Source of the DNA: LLD-282 sp964395835
GTDB taxonomy: Bacteria > Pseudomonadota > Gammaproteobacteria > Berkiellales > Berkiellaceae
NCBI GenBank assembly: GCA_964395835.1
Contig: CAYNBJ010000003.1
Coordinates: 62,001 to 126,000, forward strand
Direction of reading: 5' to 3'
DNA length: 64,000 nucleotides
A program made the position numbers and the translations under genes. The stretch's first letter is position 1. Every line of letters starts with the position of its first letter. The notes below the pieces were generated by a model that saw only the letters and a list, made by a program, of their open reading frames with translations, made no database searches and was not told the DNA's origin. This document shows positions 1 to 8,022 of this stretch, piece by piece.

Positions 1-384
1 TTTGCAGAGACTAATCGCAACCCGTTTGATATTGCAGAAGGGGAATCAGAGCTTGTTGCTGGATATCATGTCGAATATGGTGGATGGAGTTTTGCGTTGT
101 TTTTTCTTGCAGAATATATCAATATGATTATTGTTTCTGTCTTAGCAGCTTTGCTATTTTTAGGCGGAACTTTTGCGCCTTGGAGTAGTGCCAGCATGCA
201 GGGCAGTATCCTATGGATCATCATGAAAACAGCAGGAATTTTATTTCTCTATATTTGGGTAAGAGCGACCTTACCTCGATATCGATACGATCAGTTAATG
301 CACCTAAGCTGGTTTGTGTTGATACCTTTTGCTACTCTAAATGTAATTCTTTTGGCAGTATTGCATTTTTTTTATCCAACATGA
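1..384 (+). CDS. nuoH: NADH-quinone oxidoreductase subunit H (C-terminal part)
   Basis: This is the end of the membrane subunit NuoH (ND1 family) of respiratory complex I, which helps form the quinone site and couples electron transfer to proton pumping. The frame is open from the first base. It begins with the conserved loop FAETNRNPFDIAEGESELVA, the acidic quinone-channel signature of NuoH, and continues with hydrophobic membrane segments. The 5' part of the gene lies outside the window. It ends 18 bases before nuoI and is the first visible member of a compact nuo operon. Confidence 0.95.
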   Translation, partial: FAETNRNPFDIAEGESELVAGYHVEYGGWSFALFFLAEYINMIIVSVLAALLFLGGTFAPWSSASMQGSILWIIMKTAGILFLYIWVRATLPRYRYDQLMHLSWFVLIPFATLNVILLAVLHFFYPT

Positions 385-402
385 GAAGAGAGGAAGTCCT
401 AT

Positions 403-891
403 ATGAACATCCTTAAAGGATTAAAGCATTGGTTTCTATTTGATATTGTTCAAGGCTTATCTCAAACGTTAAAAGTCTTTTTTCAGCCAAAAGTTACAAT
501 TTCTTATCCAGAAAGTATTGTTCCGCGCTCACCGAGATTTAGAGGACTTCATGCATTGCGGCGTGATGACTTAGGTCAGGAGCGCTGCGTGGCCTGTCAG
601 CTTTGCGAGGCGGCCTGTCCAGCGATGGCTATTGAAGTGGAGCCTATGGAATCTCAAAATGGTGACCGAGTTGCTGCATACTATAGAATAGATCTTTTCA
701 AATGTATTTACTGTGGTCTTTGCGAAGAAAGTTGTCCTGTAGGAGCGATTGTTGAAACAGATCAAATTCATTATGCGTTTACAACAAAAGGCAGTCATAT
801 TTTAAATAAAGAAACTTTATTAGCTATAGGTGATTTATATGAAAAAGACATTGCCAAAAATCGAGAATTGATCAAGATGGGGGAGGGATAA
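403..891 (+). CDS. nuoI: NADH-quinone oxidoreductase subunit I, 2x[4Fe-4S] ferredoxin-type
   Basis: NuoI is the peripheral-arm subunit of complex I that passes electrons through clusters N6a and N6b toward quinone. The 162-residue protein has both cysteine motifs: C62, C65, C68, C72 (CVACQLCEAACP) and C101, C104, C107, C111 (CIYCGLCEESCP), each followed by the usual proline. Length matches the family. The ATG start has an upstream purine-rich site (gagaggaag). nuoJ starts one base after its stop, so the genes are probably translationally coupled. Confidence 0.97.
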   Translation: MNILKGLKHWFLFDIVQGLSQTLKVFFQPKVTISYPESIVPRSPRFRGLHALRRDDLGQERCVACQLCEAACPAMAIEVEPMESQNGDRVAAYYRIDLFKCIYCGLCEESCPVGAIVETDQIHYAFTTKGSHILNKETLLAIGDLYEKDIAKNRELIKMGEG

Positions 892-892
892 T

Positions 893-1396
893 ATGAATCC
901 CTATTTTGATCTCTGTACAACTTTAGCATGCCTTTGGTTATATTTTTTTACACAAACATACGCACAATCATTGCGAGGTGTCTTAGGGCTCATTGGGCTG
1001 GCGTTTGTTGTTGCTTTGCGTGTGATTTCTATGGGTCTTCCGATATATGCGCTTTTGTTTTTTCTTATTTATTTGGGTGCAGTTTTAGTGATTTTTTTAT
1101 TGGTTCTCATGACAATGAATCAAAATTCTTTTTCACTCTCTCCGAAAAAATACCTTGGCTTAGATTTTAAAAAATTTCTCGCAGCGATCAGTATGACTTG
1201 CATGAATTTAATATTGTTTTATTTTTATCCATTTTATTCTTTTTCGCAACTGAGCCAACAGTTACCATCTCAGAAAATTGCTGAAGAATTAGCCCACGCT
1301 TCTGCACATTTGCTTATACCGCTGGGAATTTATTTACTGGCTTTAATGATCACCGCTATATCACTTTTTAGAAATCATAAACGAGAATTGTTATGA
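893..1396 (+). CDS. nuoJ: NADH-quinone oxidoreductase subunit J
   Basis: NuoJ (ND6 family) is a hydrophobic membrane-arm subunit of complex I. The 167-residue product consists mostly of transmembrane segments, with the typical 'IYLGAVLVIFLLVLMTMN' helix around residues 60-80. The assignment rests on this helix, the size and the position between nuoI and nuoK. The start follows the nuoI stop by one base, and the end overlaps nuoK by four bases (ATGA). Confidence 0.93.
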   Translation: MNPYFDLCTTLACLWLYFFTQTYAQSLRGVLGLIGLAFVVALRVISMGLPIYALLFFLIYLGAVLVIFLLVLMTMNQNSFSLSPKKYLGLDFKKFLAAISMTCMNLILFYFYPFYSFSQLSQQLPSQKIAEELAHASAHLLIPLGIYLLALMITAISLFRNHKRELL

Positions 1397-1698
1397 ATTT
1401 ATCATTTTGTGTTTTACAGCTTCTTTTTCTCTCGCTTTTCGGTCTATTGTATGCTCAGCACATCATCGAAATTTTTATTTATGTTGAAATCTTAGTCATA
1501 GCAATTTTTCTTATGATTATGGAAGGCATTGTGGTTGTAGATAATGCCCATCTCATTTTAGGTTCTTGTGCTCTGAGTGTTTTGATTTTATGTGGGGCCG
1601 AACTGGCTTTAGGGTTATCTTTTCTCATGAATTGTTTCAAAAACCAGATTCCGATAGATCTTCGTGGCTTGACTGATGTTTATCGGGGTGAGAAATGA
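1393..1698 (+). CDS. nuoK: NADH-quinone oxidoreductase subunit K
   Basis: NuoK (ND4L family) is a small three-helix membrane subunit of complex I involved in proton translocation. The product has 101 residues, the usual length, with three hydrophobic segments. Acidic residues lie inside membrane helices (the 'IYVEILVIAIFLMIMEG' region and 'CGAELALGLSF'), consistent with the conserved membrane glutamates of NuoK. It overlaps nuoJ and nuoL by four bases each, showing tight operon coupling. Confidence 0.93.
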   Translation: MNLSFCVLQLLFLSLFGLLYAQHIIEIFIYVEILVIAIFLMIMEGIVVVDNAHLILGSCALSVLILCGAELALGLSFLMNCFKNQIPIDLRGLTDVYRGEK

Positions 1699-3509
1699 TA
1701 GCTACGTGTGTTCTTGTTTTTACTCTAGCAAGTTTTTTTTGGTTGATTTTAAATTTTATTTTTTCTTCACACTTTTATTCTATTGTCTCTATCGGATCTG
1801 CTTGGTGTGTTTATTTCTTAATGAATTCTTTTTTTTGGATAGGTCTTTTTTTCTTGTGCGATCCTGTTATCAAGATTTCTCTTTTTACATGGGTAGATCC
1901 AATTCGCTTTCATATATTTCTCGATCACTTTTCAATAGTGATGGAAATCTTAGTAGCCCTGATTTCTTTTTCAGTCATGATTTTTTCTTTAGGATATGTT
2001 AAAGCCCAAGATCATACTTCTTTTTTTCGTTTAGTGGGTTTTTTTTCAATTTCGATGCAGTCCCTCTTAATGAGTGGTGATCTTTTATCATTGTTGTTTT
2101 TTTGGGAAATGATTGGTGCGGCATCTTTTCTTTTAATCGGTTTTTTTCATACCAAAGAATCTTTAGATAATAGTTTCAAGGTTTTTATTTTCAATCGTCT
2201 AGGAGATGCATGTTTTATCTATGCTCTTGCTAAGATATATATGCATTATCATAGCTTTGATTTCTCTGTATTGCAGATTCAATCTTTAGAGGATCTAGCA
2301 CTTTTCACTCCTTTGCTGATCGCGATTTTCATGAAATCTGCACAATGGCCTTTTCATATTTGGCTTCCTCTCTCAATGTCTGCTCCAACTCCTGTATCGG
2401 CGCTCTTACATGCAGCGACCTTAGTGACCTCGGGGGTGTATTTGTATTCTCGGATTTATTTTTTAAATCCAGCTCTGTGGGATCTTTCTTTTTTTAATCA
2501 ATGTGTCTTATTTTTAGGGTCATGTACAATTATTCTTGGAGGATTCATCGCTATTTTTGAGAATCATATTAAAGTTCTGATCGCTTATTCCACAATATCA
2601 CAAATAGGGTATGCATTAGTCGCAGTTGGGCTGGGTATGGGTTCTCTTTCTTATTATCATTTATGGACACACGGCTTTTTCAAAGCCCTATTATTTTTAT
2701 GTGCTGCTTTTGCAACACATCAACGAAATTCTTTTATGCTCAATGACCTCAGAGGTGTTTTTTTTCAAGATCGTTTGATGAAAAGCATTTTTTTTATTGC
2801 TTTGCTTTCTTTAATTGGGTGCCCGCCGTTCGCCGGTTTTTATTCTAAAGAGAGAATTATTCATGCTGCGCTTACACATGAGGGAGTTCCTTTATTTGTT
2901 CGTTTTTCCCTTCTTTTTGGAGCTTTGCAGACCGCAATTTATAGTGCTCGATTAGGAGTTGTTTTTTGTTCGGAGTCTCTTATCAAAACACCAATACATT
3001 CTGGCACAGAAGATCTCATTATGAAGCGTTCTTTGATATTTTTATCTCTGTGCACATTGCTCTCAGGGCCTTTGGGAGAAAGTATGGGGTTTTTAGCCGC
3101 TGATGCTCAGAGAGGGTGGTCTTTTATTGAAGAGTCCGTAGAGACAGGATGGGTCATTTTATTTATATCAGTATTTTGGGTTGTTTTCAGAGTATTTAAA
3201 AATGTCTCGCAGTGGCTCGGGATGCAGTCGTATCAACAATCTTTTTTTGTGCATCTATCAAAAGAATGTTATTGGCCAGAAAAGTTTTTTCAAGTGATGC
3301 AGGTTTCTTATGCCAATACAGCAAAGTGGGTCTATATGTTCCAGCATACAGTGTTTGAATCTGGAATCGGATTGATCATGATATCTGCCTTGAAAAACAT
3401 TTTTGCTTGTTGTGAAAAAAATCTAGTGAGTCTATCTTTTATGGTGGGTTTGCGTATGGGGATCTTAATGAGCTTTTGTCTTCTTTACGGAGGAATATTT
3501 TTGTGCTAG
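1695..3509 (+). CDS. nuoL: NADH-quinone oxidoreductase subunit L (antiporter-like)
   Basis: NuoL (ND5 family) is the distal antiporter-like proton-pumping subunit of complex I, with a long lateral helix. The 604-residue protein has the family core: WEMIGAASFLLIGFF around residue 140, 'KSAQWPFHIWLPLSMSAPTP' around 215 and 'HAATLVTSGVYL' around 240. These contain the conserved glutamate and lysines of the proton channel. Length is close to the E. coli protein. It starts inside the nuoK stop (ATGA overlap) and its stop overlaps the GTG of nuoM. Confidence 0.96.
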   Translation: MIATCVLVFTLASFFWLILNFIFSSHFYSIVSIGSAWCVYFLMNSFFWIGLFFLCDPVIKISLFTWVDPIRFHIFLDHFSIVMEILVALISFSVMIFSLGYVKAQDHTSFFRLVGFFSISMQSLLMSGDLLSLLFFWEMIGAASFLLIGFFHTKESLDNSFKVFIFNRLGDACFIYALAKIYMHYHSFDFSVLQIQSLEDLALFTPLLIAIFMKSAQWPFHIWLPLSMSAPTPVSALLHAATLVTSGVYLYSRIYFLNPALWDLSFFNQCVLFLGSCTIILGGFIAIFENHIKVLIAYSTISQIGYALVAVGLGMGSLSYYHLWTHGFFKALLFLCAAFATHQRNSFMLNDLRGVFFQDRLMKSIFFIALLSLIGCPPFAGFYSKERIIHAALTHEGVPLFVRFSLLFGALQTAIYSARLGVVFCSESLIKTPIHSGTEDLIMKRSLIFLSLCTLLSGPLGESMGFLAADAQRGWSFIEESVETGWVILFISVFWVVFRVFKNVSQWLGMQSYQQSFFVHLSKECYWPEKFFQVMQVSYANTAKWVYMFQHTVFESGIGLIMISALKNIFACCEKNLVSLSFMVGLRMGILMSFCLLYGGIFLC

Positions 3510-4960
3510 AGAAGTATTGTATCTCGCTCTTGGGAGAAGTGACAGCCTTATATGGAGTATTGACTTGGTTTTTGGGTAGAAAAATCGGATTCAGATTTTT
3601 GCTTCTCAGTAGTTTCCTTATTCTGTGCGCTCATATGCAAGCATACTATTATTTGAACGCATACACTCAAATACAAATAAGCTCTGTTTTGCTGGCTCCT
3701 TATTTTGGATCAGAGCAGGTGTATTATTGGGATAGCTTAAGTTCAGCGATGTTATTTTTAAATATTTCTATTTCTTTTTTGGTGCTTCTTTATACAAGTC
3801 ATTTAAAGAAAAAAGATCTGGATATCTTTGGTTATTTTTGGATGGCGATAGGTATTTTAAATATTCTTTTTCTCACTCAACATGCTTTATTATTTTTTAT
3901 TAGTTTTGAATGTGTATTAATTCCATTTGGTTTCTGGCTCTTGCATGATAGAAGTACAGAGGGCTTTATTGCGTTGCGTCAGTTCGTTCTCTATACAGCA
4001 TGCGGTTCGATTTTTTTACTTTTTGGTTTGATTTATGCTTTTGTTGAAAACGGTCAAAGTAGCTGGCTTTTTTCTCATCTTTCACATGGGCCGTATCATG
4101 CAACAGATTGGTCTATTTTGACCTTTTCTTTTCTGATTCCTTTTTTGATTAAATTGCCTATTTGGCCTCTACATGGATGGCTTCCATTAGCACACACACA
4201 AGCGCCAACTCAGGCGAGCGTCATTTTGGCTGCATCTGTTTTAAAAATAGGTGGATATGGATTACTGCGACTTTTGCCATTAATAGGCGATAAGCTGCAT
4301 GATTTTTGGTCGAATAGCTTAATTCTTATAGGGGTGCTTTCTTTAATGATCACCTCGATGAGTGCTTATTCTCAAAAAACTTTTAAAAAAATTATTGCGT
4401 ATTCTTCTATTGTGCATATGGCTTGGGTGACCATGGGCATTGGATTGCTTCTCAGTCCATCAGTGAATAGTCAATGGGTCGTTCAGGCGATTGTGATCCA
4501 AATGCTTGCTCATGGTTTTGTATCAGCAGGTCTCTTTTGTATTGTGGGGCTTCTTTATGATAGGACTCATTTTAAAATGCTCGAAGATTATAGGGGTATT
4601 TCTTACAGTTTGCCGTTGTTTTCTAAATACTTGGCTTTTTTCACGTTGGCCAATGCATCCCTGCCAATGACAGCAGGTTTTATTGGAGAGTTTATGATTT
4701 TGCTGGCTTTATATCGCTATAACTCTTATTTGGCGCTTATCGCTCTCACGAGTTTTTTGCTCAATGCTGCGTACAATATTCGGTATTGGAATACTATTAT
4801 TGAGGATCGCAGAGAGCCAAACACTCGTTTTTCAGGCATTTCTGATTGCAGCCCTTTAGAGCATTTCATTTTTATTTCTTTATCTTGTGTAATTGTGAGT
4901 TTGGGGATTGTTCCTGGAGCATATCTGCACTTTTTTGGATTCGGTGCTGCAGGAGGCTGA
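3503..4960 (+). CDS. nuoM: NADH-quinone oxidoreductase subunit M (antiporter-like)
   Basis: NuoM (ND4 family) is a proton-pumping membrane subunit of complex I. The core motif KLPIWPLHGWLPLAHTQAPT lies near residue 220, followed by the 'KIGGYGLLR' helix; both are diagnostic. I place the start at GTG 3503, which overlaps the nuoL stop and lies eight bases after a strong GGAGGA site (3489-3494), giving 485 residues. An in-frame ATG at 3476 would add nine residues but has no ribosome site. nuoN follows after two bases. Confidence 0.94.
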   Translation: MLEKYCISLLGEVTALYGVLTWFLGRKIGFRFLLLSSFLILCAHMQAYYYLNAYTQIQISSVLLAPYFGSEQVYYWDSLSSAMLFLNISISFLVLLYTSHLKKKDLDIFGYFWMAIGILNILFLTQHALLFFISFECVLIPFGFWLLHDRSTEGFIALRQFVLYTACGSIFLLFGLIYAFVENGQSSWLFSHLSHGPYHATDWSILTFSFLIPFLIKLPIWPLHGWLPLAHTQAPTQASVILAASVLKIGGYGLLRLLPLIGDKLHDFWSNSLILIGVLSLMITSMSAYSQKTFKKIIAYSSIVHMAWVTMGIGLLLSPSVNSQWVVQAIVIQMLAHGFVSAGLFCIVGLLYDRTHFKMLEDYRGISYSLPLFSKYLAFFTLANASLPMTAGFIGEFMILLALYRYNSYLALIALTSFLLNAAYNIRYWNTIIEDRREPNTRFSGISDCSPLEHFIFISLSCVIVSLGIVPGAYLHFFGFGAAGG

Positions 4961-4962
4961 AT

Positions 4963-6234
4963 ATGATATTTTCTGATATGTGGGCTCATCATATAGAGCA
5001 AATTTTATTATTTATTCCTCTGACACTTCTTTTGATTTTGAGGCCGTTTCTCTCTAGGAAACCTATTTTTTTAAAAACTTTTTTTTATCTGTCTGTGTGT
5101 TCGTACTTACTTCTGTGTATGCACAGCAAGCACCATCTGATTGCACAAAAAGCGGTCTTGATTTTTTTCCTTATTGCTTTTTTGATTTTTTATTTTTGTA
5201 TGGGGCAGATTTTATATCATAAAAGCTCCGATACGGAGTCTATGTTTTTTAAATTATTATGGCTGTTTGGTCTCTATCTCATGCTATATGCAAATCATTG
5301 GGTGCTTCTTTATATCTCTTTTGAACTTGTGAGTTTGCCTTTTTATGTGTGGCCGCTGACTGCAAGTCATCCCGATCGATATCGCGGTGTTTCAAGATAT
5401 TTTCTTACACAGATCGTTTTAAATGCTTTTTGGATTTTGAGTGTGTCGTACGCACAAGTGACACACAGTGATTGTTTCAGTTTTTTTGATTTTTTTGCAT
5501 ATCAAGATATCTCGGTGAATCTTTTGATTTGCACAACGATGATAATGATTTTTACAAAGATGGGAGTCTACCCTATGGGGTATTGGGTTGCGGATTTATA
5601 TACTGTCATGACACGAGAGCATATTTTTTGGTTTGGTTTTGTTCCAAAATTTTATGTTTTATGTTTTTTTTCTAGATTTATCGAAGCCGCACATTTGAGA
5701 GAAAGTGCATTGATATGTCTGTCCGTTTTGATATTAGCAGGTTCTTTTTGGGGGCATTTTTTGGCAACCTATGAAAAGAATCTACAGCGTTTTTTAGGAT
5801 TTACCTCTATTGCTCAGAACGGATTTCTATTAATTCCTATTTGTTTTATGGGATCTTTGGGGTTAATGTACAGTCTTTTTTATTTGGTGATCTATAGCGT
5901 AGGAGTTCTTCTTGTTCTGTACGGAGTGCAGAGAAGTTTTATTGAAGATATTGGCGATTTATTTGGAAGAAGCCTTTCAAAAGCGCCTTTATTTTCTTAT
6001 AGCATTGGGTTGTTTTCTTTAGCTGGTTTCCCGCCAACTCCTGGGTTTTTTGCAAAAATTTGGATTCTCATTGCGTTATTCGCTTATTCTGGTGTCTCTC
6101 GTTGGCTGGGACTTGTTTTGTTACTTTCTTCGATTCTTGGGCTATACTACTATATGAATTGGTTGCTTCTTTTACCTCGGTATGCGATTAGTCAGCTTGA
6201 TGAGCATCAGGCGGTAGAAACCGATCCGCATTAA
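4963..6234 (+). CDS. nuoN: NADH-quinone oxidoreductase subunit N (antiporter-like)
   Basis: NuoN (ND2 family) is the third antiporter-like subunit of complex I. The ATG at 4963, preceded by AGGAGG (4951-4956), gives 423 residues; the frame is open further upstream but that part lies inside nuoM. The product is all hydrophobic helices. It has the C-terminal 'SLAGFPPTPGFFAKIWIL' motif typical of the ND2/ND4/ND5 fold and a central 'FTKMGVYPMGYWVADLY' segment. It is shorter and more divergent than E. coli NuoN (about 485), so the assignment relies partly on operon position. Confidence 0.88.
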   Translation: MIFSDMWAHHIEQILLFIPLTLLLILRPFLSRKPIFLKTFFYLSVCSYLLLCMHSKHHLIAQKAVLIFFLIAFLIFYFCMGQILYHKSSDTESMFFKLLWLFGLYLMLYANHWVLLYISFELVSLPFYVWPLTASHPDRYRGVSRYFLTQIVLNAFWILSVSYAQVTHSDCFSFFDFFAYQDISVNLLICTTMIMIFTKMGVYPMGYWVADLYTVMTREHIFWFGFVPKFYVLCFFSRFIEAAHLRESALICLSVLILAGSFWGHFLATYEKNLQRFLGFTSIAQNGFLLIPICFMGSLGLMYSLFYLVIYSVGVLLVLYGVQRSFIEDIGDLFGRSLSKAPLFSYSIGLFSLAGFPPTPGFFAKIWILIALFAYSGVSRWLGLVLLLSSILGLYYYMNWLLLLPRYAISQLDEHQAVETDPH

Positions 6235-6258
6235 ATCGTGATATTTTTTTTAAAATGC

Positions 6259-6286
6259 TTGTGTTTTTTTACCGAGTCGATATAAT
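6259..6286 (+). promoter_or_regulatory. Sigma-70-type promoter of the initiator tRNA gene
   Basis: A TTGTGT -35 box (6259-6264) and a perfect TATAAT -10 box (6281-6286) are separated by 16 bases. They place the transcription start about 10 bases before the mature tRNA at 6298. This promoter separates the tRNA from the nuo operon upstream. Confidence 0.75.
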
Positions 6287-6297
6287 AAAGAAAGTAG

Positions 6298-6374
<77 letters not shown>

Positions 6375-6388
6375 AAATTTGTCATAAT

Positions 6389-6415
6389 AAAAAAGGGGCT
6401 TTATGCCCCTTTTTT
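6389..6415 (+). terminator. Rho-independent terminator after initiator tRNA
   Basis: A run of A residues precedes GGGGC (6395-6399), a five-base loop, GCCCC (6405-6409) and six T residues. The A and T runs extend the stem. It should end the tRNA transcript before nusA. Confidence 0.85.
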
Positions 6416-6503
6416 ATTATCTTCAATGCCTAGCGCTGATTGTCTTGTCTAGTGATATTGGCGCTTGTTCACACAATCATACCTAACTACGGGAGAATAC
6501 GCC

Positions 6504-7976
6504 GTGAGCCGTGAAAAAGAAATCAAACTCATTATTGATGCTCTGTCTCATGAAAAAGAGCTTCCTAAAGATATTGTCTTTGAAGCACTTGAAGAGGCAC
6601 TTATTGCAGCATATCAGAAACATGTCAATGATTATCAAGCACAATTAGAAGTGGAAATTGATAGGAAAACGGGAAAAATACATGCTGCACGTCTTTGGGA
6701 TGTGGTTGAAAATGATATGGTTCATGAGCCGTCTTTAGAATTGCCTTTAGATAAAGCACAGCTGTTTGATGTTGAGTCTTATGTCGGGAAGAAAATTCGG
6801 GAGCATATTGATTCTGCAGATTTAGGAAGGATTGGTGCACAGCTAGCCAAACAGGCTGTTTACAACAGACTGAAGCTCGCAAAAAAAGAACTATTAGCTC
6901 AGGGCTATCATGAAAAGATTGGACAACTTGTAAGCGGAACAGTAAAAAAAGCAACGCGTGAGCTTGTGATTTTAGATTTGCCAAATGGTGCAGAAGGGTT
7001 ATTGCCTCGTCGAGAAATGATTCCGCGTGAAGCTTTTCGTACAAATGATCGTGTTCGTGCAGTGATTAAAGATGTTGTTTTTGAAAAAAAAGGGCCTTCG
7101 ATTATTTTATCGCGCGGTGCTCCTGAAATGCTGTCGGAGCTTTTTACTATTGAGGTTCCTGAAATTGCTGAGGGAAGTATCGAAATTCGAGCGATTGCAC
7201 GCGATCCTGGTTCTCGTGCAAAAATTGCCGTTCAGGCCAAAGATGCTCGTATTGAACCTAAAGGTGCATGTATTGGTATGCGAGGTTCGCGCGTGAACTC
7301 TGTTATCGAAGAGTTAGGCGGAGAACGTATCGATGTGATTTTATGGGATGAGAATGACGCTCAATTTGTTGTGAATGCATTGGCTCCTGCTGAAGTTCAA
7401 TCTATTGTAGTCGATGAGACCAATCATTCGATGCAGGTTGTTGTTGACGAAAGCGCTTTGGCTCAAGCAATTGGTAAAAGTGGGCAAAATGTGAAATTGG
7501 CCAGTGATTTGACAGGTTGGAAAATTTCTATTTTGTCGAAAAAAGATGCAGATGAGAAACAGCAAGCTGATGCGGATCGGACATTCATTTTATTTAAAGA
7601 TGAAATTGGCTTTGATGAAGAGTTGGCATTGCTGCTTGTAGAAGCGGGATTTAGCGATGCTCAGGAAGTTGCATATATCGATAGTCAAGAATATTATGCT
7701 ATGGGTCTAGATGATGAGATCATCTCTTATCTGAGAGAAAATGCTCAGAGTTATTTACTCCAACAGTCAAGTAAGAAAAGTGATCTCATGGCTTTACCAT
7801 CGATGACTGCCGATCTGAAAGATCGCTTAATAGAGCAAGAGATTGTGAATTTAGAACAGTTGGCTGATTTAGCAACAGACGATCTGATCGATTTGGTGGC
7901 AGATTGTTCAGTTGAACAAGCGCAGGCTGTGATTATCGAAGCTCGCGAGCGCTTATCAGACTTGTCTTTATCCTGA
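6504..7976 (+). CDS. nusA: Transcription termination/antitermination protein NusA
   Basis: NusA binds RNA polymerase and nascent RNA to modulate pausing, termination and antitermination. From GTG 6504 (GGGAG site at 6491-6495) the protein has 490 residues, close to E. coli (495). An in-frame upstream codon at 6465 would add a 13-residue extension unlike the family. Domains in order: N-terminal polymerase-binding region (1-130), S1 (about 135-200), two KH domains (about 228-350, with 'GACIGMRGSRVNSV' and 'AIGKSGQNVKLAS'), and two acidic repeats (about 375-485). rimP, its usual upstream partner, is missing. Confidence 0.96.
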   Translation: MSREKEIKLIIDALSHEKELPKDIVFEALEEALIAAYQKHVNDYQAQLEVEIDRKTGKIHAARLWDVVENDMVHEPSLELPLDKAQLFDVESYVGKKIREHIDSADLGRIGAQLAKQAVYNRLKLAKKELLAQGYHEKIGQLVSGTVKKATRELVILDLPNGAEGLLPRREMIPREAFRTNDRVRAVIKDVVFEKKGPSIILSRGAPEMLSELFTIEVPEIAEGSIEIRAIARDPGSRAKIAVQAKDARIEPKGACIGMRGSRVNSVIEELGGERIDVILWDENDAQFVVNALAPAEVQSIVVDETNHSMQVVVDESALAQAIGKSGQNVKLASDLTGWKISILSKKDADEKQQADADRTFILFKDEIGFDEELALLLVEAGFSDAQEVAYIDSQEYYAMGLDDEIISYLRENAQSYLLQQSSKKSDLMALPSMTADLKDRLIEQEIVNLEQLADLATDDLIDLVADCSVEQAQAVIIEARERLSDLSLS

Positions 7977-8022
7977 AATTAAAGACTTATCTCAATTTAT
8001 TGAATATTTTAAGAGGTTCACA

